64,000 bases of DNA, taken from Escherichia coli DSM 30083 = JCM 1649 = ATCC 11775 (GTDB lineage Bacteria; Pseudomonadota; Gammaproteobacteria; Enterobacterales; Enterobacteriaceae). Under the pieces are notes generated by a model, which saw nothing but the letters and a program-made list of their open reading frames with translations, made no database searches and was not told the DNA's origin. Position 1 is the stretch's first letter; each line of letters begins with the position of its first letter. This document shows positions 55,231 to 64,000 of this stretch, piece after piece. A program made the translations under genes and the position numbers. The DNA lies in the NCBI RefSeq assembly GCF_003697165.2, contig NZ_CP033092.2:4650001-4714000 (forward strand). Reading direction: 5' to 3'.

Positions 55231-55602
55231 AACTTTGCCTCAGGCATTAGAAATAGCGCGTTATTGTACACGGATTAATCGCACTACAAAACAGGATCAC
55301 AAACATCCTCCGCAAACAAGTATTGCAGAGTCCCTTTGTGATCGCTTTCACGGAGCATAAAAAGGGTTATCCAAAGGTCATTGCACCAATATGGTGCTTA
55401 ATGTTCCCATTGAAGCACTATATTGGTGCAACATTCACATCATGGTGCAGCCCTTTTGCACGATGTTAAGCATGATAACGCCTTTTAGGGGCAATTTAAA
55501 AGTTGGCACAGATTTCGCTTTATCTTTTTTACGGCGACACGGCCCATTTAATTGCAGATTTCGTTACCACGACGACAATGACCAATCCAGGAGAGTTAAA
55601 GT
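55231..55602 (+). promoter_or_regulatory. glnA control region: CRP site, NtrC enhancers, sigma54 promoter
   Basis: TGTGATCGCTTTCACG at 55337-55352 is a CRP site for glnAp1. TGCACCAATATGGTGC at 55382-55397 and GCACTATATTGGTGC at 55414-55428 are the strong NtrC enhancer sites. TTGGCACAGATTTCGC at 55503-55518 carries the GG/GC pair of the sigma54 promoter glnAp2, with about 75-105 bp between enhancers and promoter. The GAGAG before the ATG at 55603 is the ribosome binding site. The left end holds the typA promoter. Confidence 0.92.
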
Positions 55603-57012
55603 ATGTCCGCTGAACACGTACTGACGATGCTGAACGAGCACGAAGTGAAGTTTGTTGATTTGCGCTTCACCGATACCAAAGGTAAAGAACAGCACGTCAC
55701 TATCCCTGCTCATCAGGTGAATGCCGAATTCTTCGAAGAAGGCAAAATGTTTGACGGCTCCTCGATTGGCGGCTGGAAAGGCATTAACGAATCCGATATG
55801 GTGCTGATGCCAGACGCATCCACCGCAGTGATTGATCCGTTCTTCGCCGATTCTACCCTGATTATCCGTTGCGACATCCTTGAACCTGGCACCCTGCAAG
55901 GCTATGACCGTGACCCGCGCTCTATTGCGAAGCGCGCTGAAGATTACCTGCGTTCCACTGGCATTGCCGACACCGTACTGTTCGGGCCAGAACCTGAATT
56001 CTTCCTGTTCGATGACATCCGTTTCGGATCGTCTATCTCCGGTTCCCACGTTGCTATCGACGATATCGAAGGTGCATGGAACTCCTCCACCCAATATGAA
56101 GGTGGTAACAAAGGTCACCGTCCGGCAGTGAAAGGCGGTTACTTCCCGGTTCCGCCGGTAGACTCAGCTCAGGATATTCGTTCTGAAATGTGTCTGGTGA
56201 TGGAACAGATGGGTCTGGTAGTTGAAGCTCATCACCACGAAGTCGCTACCGCAGGTCAGAACGAAGTGGCTACCCGCTTCAATACCATGACCAAAAAAGC
56301 TGACGAAATTCAGATCTACAAATATGTCGTGCACAACGTGGCGCACCGTTTCGGTAAGACCGCGACCTTTATGCCAAAACCGATGTTCGGTGATAACGGT
56401 TCCGGTATGCACTGCCACATGTCGCTGTCTAAAAACGGCGTTAACCTGTTTGCTGGCGACAAATACGCAGGTCTGTCTGAACAGGCGCTGTACTACATTG
56501 GCGGCGTAATCAAACACGCGAAAGCGATTAACGCCCTGGCAAACCCGACCACCAACTCTTACAAGCGTCTGGTCCCGGGCTACGAAGCACCGGTGATGCT
56601 GGCTTACTCTGCGCGTAACCGTTCTGCGTCTATCCGTATTCCGGTGGTTTCTTCTCCGAAAGCACGTCGTATCGAAGTACGTTTCCCGGACCCGGCGGCT
56701 AACCCGTACCTGTGCTTTGCTGCCCTGCTGATGGCCGGTCTTGATGGCATCAAGAACAAGATCCATCCGGGCGAAGCCATGGACAAAAACCTGTATGACC
56801 TGCCGCCAGAAGAAGCGAAAGAGATCCCACAGGTTGCAGGCTCTCTGGAAGAAGCACTGAACGAACTGGATCTGGACCGCGAGTTCCTGAAAGCTGGTGG
56901 CGTGTTCACGGATGAAGCGATCGATGCGTACATCGCTCTGCGTCGCGAAGAAGATGACCGCGTGCGTATGACTCCGCATCCGGTAGAGTTTGAGCTGTAC
57001 TACAGCGTCTAA
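55603..57012 (+). CDS. glnA: GlnA, glutamine synthetase type I
   Basis: 469 residues, the full length. It makes glutamine from glutamate, ammonia and ATP; dodecamer. Motifs: DGSSIGGW near 51-58, [12 protein letters not shown] metal-ligand glutamates near 127-138, [14 protein letters not shown] near 262-275, [10 protein letters not shown] near 340-349, and [13 protein letters not shown] with the tyrosine adenylylated by GlnE. First gene of glnALG. Confidence 0.99.
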
Positions 57013-57029
57013 TAGTTGAAGTTGTACTA

Positions 57030-57052
57030 CCCGGCGCAACAACGCCGGGATT
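57030..57052 (+). terminator. Hairpin after glnA (attenuator between glnA and glnL)
   Basis: CCCGGCG-CAACAA-CGCCGGG followed by ATTTAG. The T tract is short, which fits the partial read-through from glnA to glnLG known for this operon. A 3'-end-derived sRNA (GlnZ) is reported from this part of E. coli glnA; its ends cannot be set by eye. Confidence 0.7.
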
Positions 57053-57147
57053 TAGTTGCCGTGGAAACTTTCAGCCCATCTCTGCATGGGCTTTTTTCTC
57101 CGTCAATTCTCTGATGCTTCGCGCTTTTTATCCGTAAAAAGCTATAA

Positions 57148-57164
57148 TGCACTAAAATGGTGCA
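57148..57164 (+). promoter_or_regulatory. NtrC operator at the glnL promoter
   Basis: TGCACTAAAATGGTGCA matches the NtrC consensus TGCACC-N5-GGTGCA and overlaps the end of the TATAAT -10 (57143-57148) of glnLp. NtrC represses this promoter. Confidence 0.85.
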
Positions 57165-57185
57165 ACCTGTTCAGGAGACTGCTTT

Positions 57186-58235
57186 ATGGCAACAGGCACG
57201 CAGCCCGATGCTGGGCAGATCCTCAACTCGCTGATTAACAGTATTTTGTTAATCGATGACAATCTGGCGATCCATTACGCCAACCCCGCCGCGCAACAAC
57301 TGCTCGCCCAAAGCTCCCGCAAATTGTTTGGTACGCCGTTACCGGAACTGTTGAGCTACTTCTCATTAAATATCGAGCTGATGCAAGAAAGTCTGGAGGC
57401 GGGGCAAGGTTTTACCGATAACGAAGTGACGCTGGTCATCGACGGGCGCTCGCATATCCTTTCTGTGACGGCTCAGCGTATGCCGGACGGCATGATCCTG
57501 CTGGAGATGGCACCGATGGATAACCAGCGCCGCTTAAGTCAGGAACAGCTACAGCACGCCCAGCAGGTTGCTGCCCGTGATTTAGTGCGCGGCCTGGCGC
57601 ATGAGATTAAAAATCCGCTTGGCGGTTTACGTGGCGCGGCGCAGCTACTCAGCAAGGCATTACCTGACCCGTCACTACTCGAATATACCAAAGTGATTAT
57701 CGAACAGGCGGACCGGCTGCGAAATCTGGTCGACCGTCTGTTGGGGCCGCAGCTGCCCGGTACGCGTATTACCGAAAGTATTCACAAAGTGGCTGAACGC
57801 GTGGTGACGCTGGTGTCGATGGAACTGCCGAACAACGTGCGGTTGATTCGGGATTACGACCCCAGCCTGCCGGAACTGGCGCACGACCCGGATCAAATTG
57901 AACAGGTCTTGCTGAATATTGTGCGCAATGCGCTACAGGCGCTGGGGCCGGAGGGTGGTGAAATCATTCTGCGTACCCGCACAGCGTTTCAACTGACCTT
58001 ACACGGCGAGCGCTATCGGCTGGCGGCGCGGATTGATGTGGAAGATAACGGGCCGGGCATTCCGCCTCATTTGCAGGATACGCTGTTTTACCCGATGGTC
58101 AGCGGCCGCGAAGGTGGCACCGGGCTTGGCTTATCCATCGCCCGTAATTTGATTGATCAGCATTCAGGCAAAATTGAATTTACCAGTTGGCCAGGTCATA
58201 CCGAGTTCTCGGTTTACCTGCCTATCAGGAAATAA
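57186..58235 (+). CDS. glnL: GlnL (NtrB), nitrogen sensor kinase/phosphatase
   Basis: 349 residues, the full length. Cytoplasmic PAS-domain sensor (residues about 5-110), H box GLAHEIKNPLGGLRGAAQLL with phosphorylated His139, N box NIVRNALQAL, G boxes VEDNGPGIPPH and GGTGLGLSIA. PII (GlnB) switches it from kinase to phosphatase on NtrC. glnG follows 11 bp later. Confidence 0.98.
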   Translation: MATGTQPDAGQILNSLINSILLIDDNLAIHYANPAAQQLLAQSSRKLFGTPLPELLSYFSLNIELMQESLEAGQGFTDNEVTLVIDGRSHILSVTAQRMPDGMILLEMAPMDNQRRLSQEQLQHAQQVAARDLVRGLAHEIKNPLGGLRGAAQLLSKALPDPSLLEYTKVIIEQADRLRNLVDRLLGPQLPGTRITESIHKVAERVVTLVSMELPNNVRLIRDYDPSLPELAHDPDQIEQVLLNIVRNALQALGPEGGEIILRTRTAFQLTLHGERYRLAARIDVEDNGPGIPPHLQDTLFYPMVSGREGGTGLGLSIARNLIDQHSGKIEFTSWPGHTEFSVYLPIRK

Positions 58236-58246
58236 AGGTGACGTTT

Positions 58247-59656
58247 ATGCAACGAGGGATAGTCTGGGTAGTCGATGACGATAGTTCCATCCGTTGGGTG
58301 CTTGAACGTGCGCTCGCTGGAGCGGGTTTAACCTGTACGACATTTGAGAACGGCGCGGAAGTACTGGAGGCGCTGGCGAGCAAAACGCCGGATGTGCTGC
58401 TTTCAGATATCCGTATGCCGGGAATGGACGGGCTGGCGCTGCTCAAGCAGATTAAACAGCGCCATCCGATGCTTCCGGTCATCATTATGACCGCACATTC
58501 CGATCTGGATGCTGCCGTCAGCGCCTATCAACAAGGGGCATTTGATTATCTGCCCAAACCGTTTGATATCGACGAAGCCGTGGCGCTGGTTGAGCGCGCC
58601 ATCAGTCATTACCAGGAACAGCAGCAGCCGCGTAATGTTCAGCTTAACGGCCCAACGACCGATATCATCGGTGAAGCGCCAGCCATGCAGGACGTGTTCC
58701 GGATTATCGGTCGGCTTTCGCGTTCTTCTATTAGCGTGCTGATTAACGGCGAGTCCGGCACCGGTAAAGAACTGGTCGCTCATGCCCTTCATCGCCACAG
58801 TCCGCGAGCCAAAGCGCCATTTATCGCGCTGAATATGGCGGCTATCCCGAAGGATTTGATCGAATCCGAACTGTTTGGTCACGAGAAAGGCGCATTTACC
58901 GGCGCGAATACCATTCGTCAGGGGCGTTTTGAACAAGCTGATGGCGGTACATTATTTCTCGATGAAATTGGCGATATGCCGCTGGATGTGCAGACGCGTT
59001 TGCTGCGCGTGCTGGCAGATGGTCAGTTTTATCGCGTTGGCGGCTATGCGCCGGTGAAAGTGGATGTGCGGATTATCGCTGCCACTCACCAGAATCTTGA
59101 ACAGCGGGTGCAGGAAGGCAAGTTCCGTGAGGATCTGTTCCACCGCCTGAACGTCATCCGCGTTCATCTGCCGCCACTGCGCGAACGTCGGGAAGATATT
59201 CCCCGTCTGGCACGCCATTTTTTACAGGTTGCCGCGCGAGAGCTGGGCGTAGAAGCGAAGTTGCTGCATCCGGAAACCGAAGCCGCGCTGACGCGTCTGG
59301 CGTGGCCAGGCAACGTGCGCCAGCTGGAAAACACCTGTCGCTGGCTAACGGTGATGGCTGCCGGACAGGAAGTGTTGATTCAGGATTTGCCTGGCGAACT
59401 GTTTGAATCAAACGTACCGGAAAGCACTTCACACATGCAGCCGGACAGTTGGGCAACGCTGTTAGCACAGTGGGCAGACAGAGCGCTGCGTTCCGGTCAT
59501 CAAAACCTGCTTTCCGAAGCACAGCCAGAGCTGGAACGGACGTTACTGACCACCGCGCTGCGACATACGCAGGGGCATAAACAGGAAGCGGCGCGGCTAC
59601 TTGGCTGGGGCCGCAACACCCTGACGCGTAAGTTAAAAGAGCTGGGGATGGAGTGA
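58247..59656 (+). CDS. glnG: GlnG (NtrC), sigma54-dependent nitrogen response regulator
   Basis: 469 residues from the ATG at 58247 (MQRGIVWVVDDDSSIRWVL). Receiver domain with Asp54 (LLSDIRMPG); AAA+ domain with Walker A GESGTGKE near 169-176, GAFTGA loop (EKGAFTGANTIRQG) that contacts sigma54, and Walker B GGTLFLDEIGD; C-terminal Fis-like helix-turn-helix (HKQEAARLLGWGRNTLTRKLKEL). A longer reading from 58187 overlaps glnL and is rejected. Confidence 0.98.
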   Translation: MQRGIVWVVDDDSSIRWVLERALAGAGLTCTTFENGAEVLEALASKTPDVLLSDIRMPGMDGLALLKQIKQRHPMLPVIIMTAHSDLDAAVSAYQQGAFDYLPKPFDIDEAVALVERAISHYQEQQQPRNVQLNGPTTDIIGEAPAMQDVFRIIGRLSRSSISVLINGESGTGKELVAHALHRHSPRAKAPFIALNMAAIPKDLIESELFGHEKGAFTGANTIRQGRFEQADGGTLFLDEIGDMPLDVQTRLLRVLADGQFYRVGGYAPVKVDVRIIAATHQNLEQRVQEGKFREDLFHRLNVIRVHLPPLRERREDIPRLARHFLQVAARELGVEAKLLHPETEAALTRLAWPGNVRQLENTCRWLTVMAAGQEVLIQDLPGELFESNVPESTSHMQPDSWATLLAQWADRALRSGHQNLLSEAQPELERTLLTTALRHTQGHKQEAARLLGWGRNTLTRKLKELGME

Positions 59657-59767
59657 TTCACGGCTTGTGTGTAAAGATTGATTATTGAGCGCAAATTGCT
59701 GGTATTTTGCGCTTTACTGTTCCGATAAGTTCAGTATGATCTTGCCCGGAAAACGGGGAGAGTCATT

Positions 59768-59878
59768 ATGCTGGAATCAATAATTAATCTGGTATCGAGT
59801 GGCGCAGTTGACAGCCACACACCGCAAACTGCTGTTGCTGCCGTGCTGTGTGCCGCGATGATAGGGCTGTTTAGCTGA
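59768..59878 (+). CDS. yshB: YshB, 36-residue small membrane protein
   Basis: MLESIINLVSSGAVDSHTPQ... ending AAMIGLFS; this is the known small protein YshB. One hydrophobic C-terminal helix (TAVAAVLCAAMIGLF). Preceded by GGGGAGAG about nine bases before the ATG. It is conserved in enterobacteria and reported to matter for intracellular Salmonella; biochemical role unknown. Confidence 0.93.
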   Translation: MLESIINLVSSGAVDSHTPQTAVAAVLCAAMIGLFS

Positions 59879-59890
59879 AGCTCGTTGTTT

Positions 59891-59950
59891 ACGCCGGATG
59901 CGGAGAAAGTCGTAGGCCTGATAAGACGCAACCAGCGTCGCATCAGGCAA
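59891..59950. repeat. REP pair between yshB and hemN
   Basis: ACGCCGGATGCGGAG at 59890 is a half REP, followed by a full unit GTAGGCCTGATAAGACGC...GCGTCGCATCAGGCA at 59911-59948. It lies between convergent genes. Confidence 0.85.
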
Positions 59951-60015
59951 TCTTGTTCTCAGCACATTGATGGCGCTTTCGTTTTCTACTTTGTAAACGA
60001 AGCGCCATTCACAAT

Positions 60016-61389
60016 TTAAATCACCCGAGAGAACTGCTGCATCCGCGCTTTCTGGCGCAGATAGGTATCAAAGCACATGCAAATGTTGCGGATCAGCAAG
60101 CGACCTTTCGCCGTCACCTGTATTCCCTTCTCATCCACATCCACCAGCCCATCTTTTGCTAACGGGGCGAGCAGCTTGAGATCTTCCGCAAAGTAATCAG
60201 CGAAGAGCAAATCCCACTGTTGCTCAATAGGGGCGTAATCCAGACGGAAGTTGCAGATGAGCGACTTAATCACATCGCGGCGAATACAGTCATCACGCGT
60301 TAGCGCAATACCACGCCACAGCGCATTGCCTTGTTCATCCACTTGCTGATAGTACTGCTTCAACTCTTTCTGGTTCTGCGCGTAGCAGTCGCCAATCATG
60401 CTGATGGCGGAAACGCCCATCCCCAGCAGATCGGTATCGCCCTGAGTGGTGTAGCCCTGGAAGTTACGATGCAGCACGCCTTCACGCTGGGCCACCGCCA
60501 GCTCGTCATCCGGGCGAGCAAAGTGATCCATACCGATAAACTGATAGCCCGATTGTGTCAGGAAGGCGATGGTTTCCTGCAGAATATCGAGTTTTTGTTG
60601 CGGACTCGGCAAGTCAGCATCTTTGATTTTGCGCTGGGCGGCAAAAATAGTTGGCAGATGCGCGTAGTTAAAGACGCTCAGACGGTCAGGGTTCAGTTCC
60701 GCCACACGCTTCAGGGTAAAGGCGAAACTCTCCGGCGTCTGTTTCGGCAGGCCGTAAATCAGGTCGATGTTGGTGGAGGTAAAGCCAATCTCACGCGCAT
60801 GGTTAAGCAGTGCAAAGATGAACTCTTCATCCTGCTCGCGGTTAACCAGACGTTGCACTTCTTTGTTGAAGTCCTGCACGCCCATGCTCAGCCGATTAAA
60901 GCCTTCGGCGCGTAAATGATCGAGTACATCCAGTTCGATTTCCCGCGGATCGACTTCGATCGAGATCTCCGCATCGGCATTGAACTGGAAGTTTTCGCGC
61001 AGCAGCTTCATCAGACGGCTGATTTGCGCTTTATTCAGATACGTCGGCGTTCCGCCGCCCCAGTGCAATTGGCTGACGTGACGCCCGGCGAACAGCGGTG
61101 CACGATGGACGATTTCTTGCTCCAGCGCGTCCAGATACTGATCGGCCTTGTGCTGCTGGCGAGTAACAATCTTATTGCAACCGCAGAAGTAACAAAGCTT
61201 ATGGCAGAACGGAATATGTACGTAGAGAGATAATGGACGCTCAGGATAGCGCGCCACGGCTTGTAAAAACGCCTGTTCGCCGAAGTCTTCTGAAAACTCC
61301 AGCGCGGTCGGGTACGAGGTGTATCGTGGCCCGGAATAGTTATATTTCTGGATCAGGGCCAGATCCCAGTCGATTTGCTGTACAGACAT
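60016..61389 (-). CDS. hemN: HemN, oxygen-independent coproporphyrinogen III oxidase
   Basis: 457 residues from the ATG at 61389, with AAGGAG five bases before. Radical SAM enzyme of anaerobic haem synthesis. The CHKLCYFCGCN motif (Cys62, Cys66, Cys69 cluster plus Cys71) and GGGTPTYL SAM-binding segment near 112-119 are visible. The C-terminal HemN domain includes NICMCFDTYLRQ. A GTG two codons upstream (61395) falls in the ribosome binding site. Confidence 0.98.
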   Translation of the reverse strand: MSVQQIDWDLALIQKYNYSGPRYTSYPTALEFSEDFGEQAFLQAVARYPERPLSLYVHIPFCHKLCYFCGCNKIVTRQQHKADQYLDALEQEIVHRAPLFAGRHVSQLHWGGGTPTYLNKAQISRLMKLLRENFQFNADAEISIEVDPREIELDVLDHLRAEGFNRLSMGVQDFNKEVQRLVNREQDEEFIFALLNHAREIGFTSTNIDLIYGLPKQTPESFAFTLKRVAELNPDRLSVFNYAHLPTIFAAQRKIKDADLPSPQQKLDILQETIAFLTQSGYQFIGMDHFARPDDELAVAQREGVLHRNFQGYTTQGDTDLLGMGVSAISMIGDCYAQNQKELKQYYQQVDEQGNALWRGIALTRDDCIRRDVIKSLICNFRLDYAPIEQQWDLLFADYFAEDLKLLAPLAKDGLVDVDEKGIQVTAKGRLLIRNICMCFDTYLRQKARMQQFSRVI

Positions 61390-61391
61390 GC

Positions 61392-61565
61392 TCACTCCTT
61401 CCGATGGCGTCTCTGGCGGCTACGGCGTACCGGCGGATGCCCGTTTCGAGTCATCAGCCGGTTGCGCAGCCACTTTTGTCGCCGCGACAACCGCTGTAGT
61501 TTAACGAATAACCACACCAGATAACATATAACCGGAAGGGTTATCAGCAGAACGGGAAGACCCAC
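61392..61565 (-). CDS. Candidate 57-residue small membrane protein between yihI and hemN
   Basis: From the GTG at 61565: VGLPVLLITLPVICYLVWLF, then a highly basic tail (KLQRLSRRQKWLRNRL...RRSRQRRHRKE). One membrane helix about residues 3-22, then 35 residues with some 18 Arg/Lys. It begins 12 bp after the yihI stop and its stop codon ends inside the hemN ribosome binding site region, 2 bp before the hemN ATG, the spacing of a real operon gene. No strong ribosome binding site; coupling to yihI is possible. I know no named product. Confidence 0.5.
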   Translation of the reverse strand: MGLPVLLITLPVICYLVWLFVKLQRLSRRQKWLRNRLMTRNGHPPVRRSRQRRHRKE

Positions 61566-61577
61566 GGCGGCAATCCG

Positions 61578-62087
61578 TTAGTTGCCCCGCAGCAGACGCA
61601 TCATGTCTTCTTGCTTCTCGTCTTCTTCCTCTTCTTCGTCATCGTCATAAGAGAGGCCGAGTTTCTGCATCAACTCATCAATACGATCCAGTTTGACATC
61701 CACCCAGGATTGCTCTTCGGCGCTCAGGGTTTCGCCTGCTTCCAGACGTTCCAGCAGCGCATCCAGACGCTCATCCGTTTCCAGTAACTCCAACTCCGCC
61801 TGCGGTGAAAGCATAGGTTTCTCACTCTTCGGTTTGTGCTGTTTGGTGACTTTTTCAGCCACGCCCAATGGAATAGGGGTTTTACTGCCAATACGTGGAT
61901 CTTTTGGTGCGTTCTGGCCTTTGCTGCCTGACGTGGTGTTACCGCCCGCTGCGCGGCTGCCCGGCGCATGACCACGACGTTTTTTCTGACGCTTACGGTC
62001 ACGAGCTTCCTGATCCAGCTCCTCGCGTGTTTTTCGACGCGCTTTTGCATGACCTTTGCTGCGTGAGTTTGAAGATGATGGTTTCAT
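61578..62087 (-). CDS. yihI: YihI, Der GTPase-activating protein
   Basis: 169 residues from 62087 (MKPSSSNSRSKGHAKARRK). Very basic N-terminal half (DRKRQKKRRGHAPGSRAAGG) and acidic C-terminal half (SYDDDEEEEEDEKQED). YihI stimulates the GTPase Der and slows late 50S ribosome assembly. A 21-residue upstream extension has no support. Downstream come the small ORF and hemN. Confidence 0.95.
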   Translation of the reverse strand: MKPSSSNSRSKGHAKARRKTREELDQEARDRKRQKKRRGHAPGSRAAGGNTTSGSKGQNAPKDPRIGSKTPIPLGVAEKVTKQHKPKSEKPMLSPQAELELLETDERLDALLERLEAGETLSAEEQSWVDVKLDRIDELMQKLGLSYDDDEEEEEDEKQEDMMRLLRGN

Positions 62088-62153
62088 AATGGTTCGTCTT
62101 TTAGCCGTTTTATTCAGTATAGATTTGCGGCGGAATCTAACAGAAAGCAAGCA

Positions 62154-62398
62154 AAGAAAAAAGGCGACAGATTACTCTGTCGCCTTTTTTCCTGACTCAT
62201 AACCCTTAACGGGTCTTACAATCCTTGCAGGCCGCCAACACACCCTGTTTTTCCATTAGCCGGAACAATCCGTGTTGATTCCATTTCCATTTAATTACGT
62301 CTCCGGACGTTTATCTTCCTGACAATCCTCTGTCTTCGCCTCCTGGCGCTCCTGACCCTCATCCTGAGTCATTGTTCCTGTTAGCGTCCTCGCTCTAT
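62154..62398 (-). ncRNA. csrC: CsrC, CsrA-sequestering small RNA
   Basis: 245-nt RNA on the minus strand, 5' end ATAGAGCGAGGACGCTAACA and 3' end in the terminator GGCGACAGA-GTAA-TCTGTCGCC plus T run (62155-62183). About fourteen GGA motifs, many as AGGA in hairpin loops, bind CsrA dimers and relieve CsrA control of glycogen, motility and biofilm genes. Position between yihI and engB matches E. coli csrC. Activated by UvrY/BarA. Confidence 0.95.
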
Positions 62399-62668
62399 GG
62401 GTGCTACTTTACGCCTTTGCTTTAAATAAACAATCAACCGCCATCAGTATTTGCACATTTTCAGAGTTTTATATAAAAGCAATTCACTGATTTATATAGC
62501 TTATTTGACATGCGTCGCAGAATTTTCTCTGCTATTTCGCATAAAGACTATCGGCAATGTCTCACAAAGCATATGGCTTTTACTTACAACGCTCACGCCG
62601 AAAAATCCGCCTTTTATTATGGTTCAGGTATAATCGCCGCAAAGCTTTGACTGATGGAGACGACCGCT

Positions 62669-63301
62669 TTGACTAATTTGAATTATCAACAGACGCATTT
62701 TGTGATGAGTGCGCCTGATATTCGCCACCTACCTTCCGATACCGGAATTGAAGTGGCTTTTGCAGGCCGTTCCAACGCAGGTAAATCCAGCGCGCTGAAC
62801 ACGCTGACTAACCAGAAAAGCCTGGCTCGTACCTCAAAAACCCCGGGGCGCACCCAGCTTATCAACCTGTTTGAAGTGGCTGACGGCAAGCGTCTGGTTG
62901 ACTTGCCTGGGTACGGTTATGCGGAAGTCCCGGAAGAGATGAAGCGCAAATGGCAGCGCGCGCTCGGCGAGTACCTCGAAAAACGTCAGAGCCTGCAAGG
63001 TCTGGTGGTGCTAATGGATATTCGCCATCCGCTGAAAGATTTGGATCAGCAGATGATTGAGTGGGCGGTAGACAGCAATATCGCCGTGCTGGTACTGCTG
63101 ACCAAAGCGGACAAACTGGCAAGCGGCGCACGTAAAGCGCAATTGAATATGGTGCGTGAAGCGGTGCTGGCGTTTAACGGTGATGTGCAGGTTGAAACGT
63201 TTTCTTCGCTGAAGAAACAAGGCGTGGACAAGCTGCGGCAGAAACTGGATACCTGGTTTAGCGAGATGCAGCCTGTAGAAGAAACGCAGGACGGCGAATA
63301 A
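62669..63301 (+). CDS. engB: EngB (YihA/YsxC), ribosome-assembly GTPase
   Basis: 210 residues from the TTG at 62669 ([20 protein letters not shown]), preceded by GGAG nine bases upstream. Essential Era-like GTPase for 50S assembly. G1 [10 protein letters not shown]2 TPGRTQ, G3 [12 protein letters not shown]4 TKAD, G5 SSLKK. An ATG at 62654 would add five residues but has no ribosome binding site in front. TATAAT at 62629-62634 is a likely -10. The 270 bp between csrC and engB also hold the csrC promoter and no gene. Confidence 0.96.
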
Positions 63302-63317
63302 TTTTCTTGCCTTAATG

Positions 63318-63407
63318 CTTGTGCCGGATGTGGCGTATCCGGCCCGTAAATTCAATAGATTACAATTCTACCGTTGGCCTGATAAACATGGCGTATCAGG
63401 CATTACG
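63318..63407. repeat. REP pair after engB
   Basis: GTGCCGGATGTGGCGTATCCGGCCCG at 63321-63346 and GTTGGCCTGATAAACATGGCGTATCAGGCA at 63374-63403, with the spacer AATTCAATAGATTACA also found in the pfkA-sbp BIME. The units are degenerate. Confidence 0.8.
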
Positions 63408-63426
63408 GATCTTTTCTTTCGCCCAA

Positions 63427-63535
63427 TAAAAAACGCCCCAGTCATTACTGACTGGGGCGGCTAAAATATTCAGCCAAATCCGATTACGTGAAGTAAAAGG
63501 TCTGAAAGATAGAACATCTTACCTCTGTACCCTAC
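63427..63535 (-). ncRNA. spf: Spot 42 RNA
   Basis: 109-nt RNA on the minus strand, 5' GTAGGGTACAGAGGTAAGAT and 3' terminator GCCCCAGTCA-GTAA-TGACTGGGGC with TTTTTT tail (63428-63460). Hfq-dependent sRNA repressed by cAMP-CRP; it represses galK and many catabolic genes when glucose is present. The upstream gap 63536-63682 holds its promoter; A/T tracts and CGTGACAGC near 63630 may belong to the CRP site. Confidence 0.97.
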
Positions 63536-63682
63536 GCGACTAACTTTACTCTTTTTTGTTCAGTTCAGAAAGCATTTTTTGTAATTTTTTTTCAGTTGTT
63601 GCATAGGAATTTCTAATAGCCATCACAAAACGTGACAGCTTATGTTGCTTACTTACGAAAAAAGGGCATGTTCAGGCGAATC

Positions 63683-64000
63683 TTAGTGCGCCTGATCCCA
63701 GTTTTCGCCACGCCCCACTTCCACCAGCAACGGCACATCCAGACGGGTACAGTTTTCCATCAGTTGATGAATCTGCTTCGCGACGGCATCGACATCATCT
63801 TTATGGACTTCAAATACCAGTTCATCGTGTACCTGCATGATCATACGCACACGCGGTTGCTCAGCCTGTAGCCACGCATCAACGGCAATCATCGCCCGTT
63901 TGATAATGTCGGCGGCGGTTCCCTGCATTGGCGCGTTAATGGCTGCACGTTCAGCCGCTGCACGACGAGCACCATTGCTGGATTTGATATCCGGCAGATA
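63683..64000 (-). CDS. polA: PolA, DNA polymerase I, C-terminal end only (partial)
   Basis: The last 105 residues of Pol I run off the right edge (5' part lies beyond 64000). Visible: the INAPMQGTAADIIKRAMI segment of the O/Q-helix region of the fingers-palm, and the palm motif C MIMQVHDELVFEV with the catalytic Asp882-Glu883 pair. Ends GENWDQAH. Transcribed toward spf, as in E. coli. Confidence 0.97.
   Translation of the reverse strand, partial: YLPDIKSSNGARRAAAERAAINAPMQGTAADIIKRAMIAVDAWLQAEQPRVRMIMQVHDELVFEVHKDDVDAVAKQIHQLMENCTRLDVPLLVEVGRGENWDQAH

Overview
The window is a chromosomal stretch of Escherichia coli or a very close relative. Nearly every gene matches E. coli K-12 in protein length, order and operon overlaps, running from ftsN (left end, cut) to polA (right end, cut). 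The strand shown is the reverse of the usual K-12 map direction. I see no rRNA, tRNA, insertion sequence, integrase or CRISPR array. REP/BIME palindromes sit in seven intergenic gaps. All comparisons with K-12 are from memory, not from an alignment.

Layout: 1-4.1 kb holds the end of ftsN, the heat-shock protease hslVU, menA, rraA and zapB. 4.1-8.9 kb holds the glycerol genes glpFKX and fpr. 8.9-19 kb holds uspD, yiiS, yiiR, yiiQ, tpiA, cdh, sbp, pfkA, fieF and the envelope-stress set cpxP/cpxRA with the sRNA CpxQ in the cpxP 3' end. 19-29.3 kb holds yiiM, kdgT, sodA and the whole rhamnose locus (rhaT, rhaR, rhaS, rhaBAD, rhaM). 29.4-31.8 kb departs from K-12: a RafY-like glycoporin stands where K-12 has the frv operon, and yiiG is a broken remnant. 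31.9-38.4 kb is formate dehydrogenase-O (fdhD, fdoGHI, fdhE), with an in-frame UGA selenocysteine codon. 38.5-41.7 kb is a small accessory patch with an RHH regulator (yiiE), a HigBA-type toxin-antitoxin pair, unknown small genes and an HSL-type esterase, punctuated by three copies of a degenerate intergenic repeat. 41.7-44.6 kb is the compact fabY-dtd-yihY-yihX operon.

The most interesting part is 44.7-53.3 kb. It occupies the site of the K-12 sulfoquinovose (sulfo-EMP) genes but has different content and appears inverted relative to its flanks. It keeps close homologues of the SF kinase YihV, SFP aldolase YihT, SLA reductase YihU, regulator CsqR/YihW and a mutarotase. It lacks the sulfoquinovosidase YihQ, the isomerase YihS and recognisable YihO/YihP. 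In their place are a zinc-dependent sorbitol/threonine-dehydrogenase-type enzyme and two MFS transporters of different subfamilies. The residues remembered as sulfonate ligands in YihV and YihU, and the catalytic lysine and a key arginine of YihT, are all conserved. I infer a sulfoglycolytic pathway with a different entry reaction, for example oxidation of a sulfonated polyol or sugar to sulfofructose.

53.4-64 kb returns to the core: typA, the nitrogen-control operon glnALG with its sigma54/NtrC promoter, yshB, hemN, yihI, the sRNA CsrC, engB, the sRNA Spot 42 and the 3' end of polA. An unlisted 57-codon membrane-protein ORF lies between yihI and hemN.
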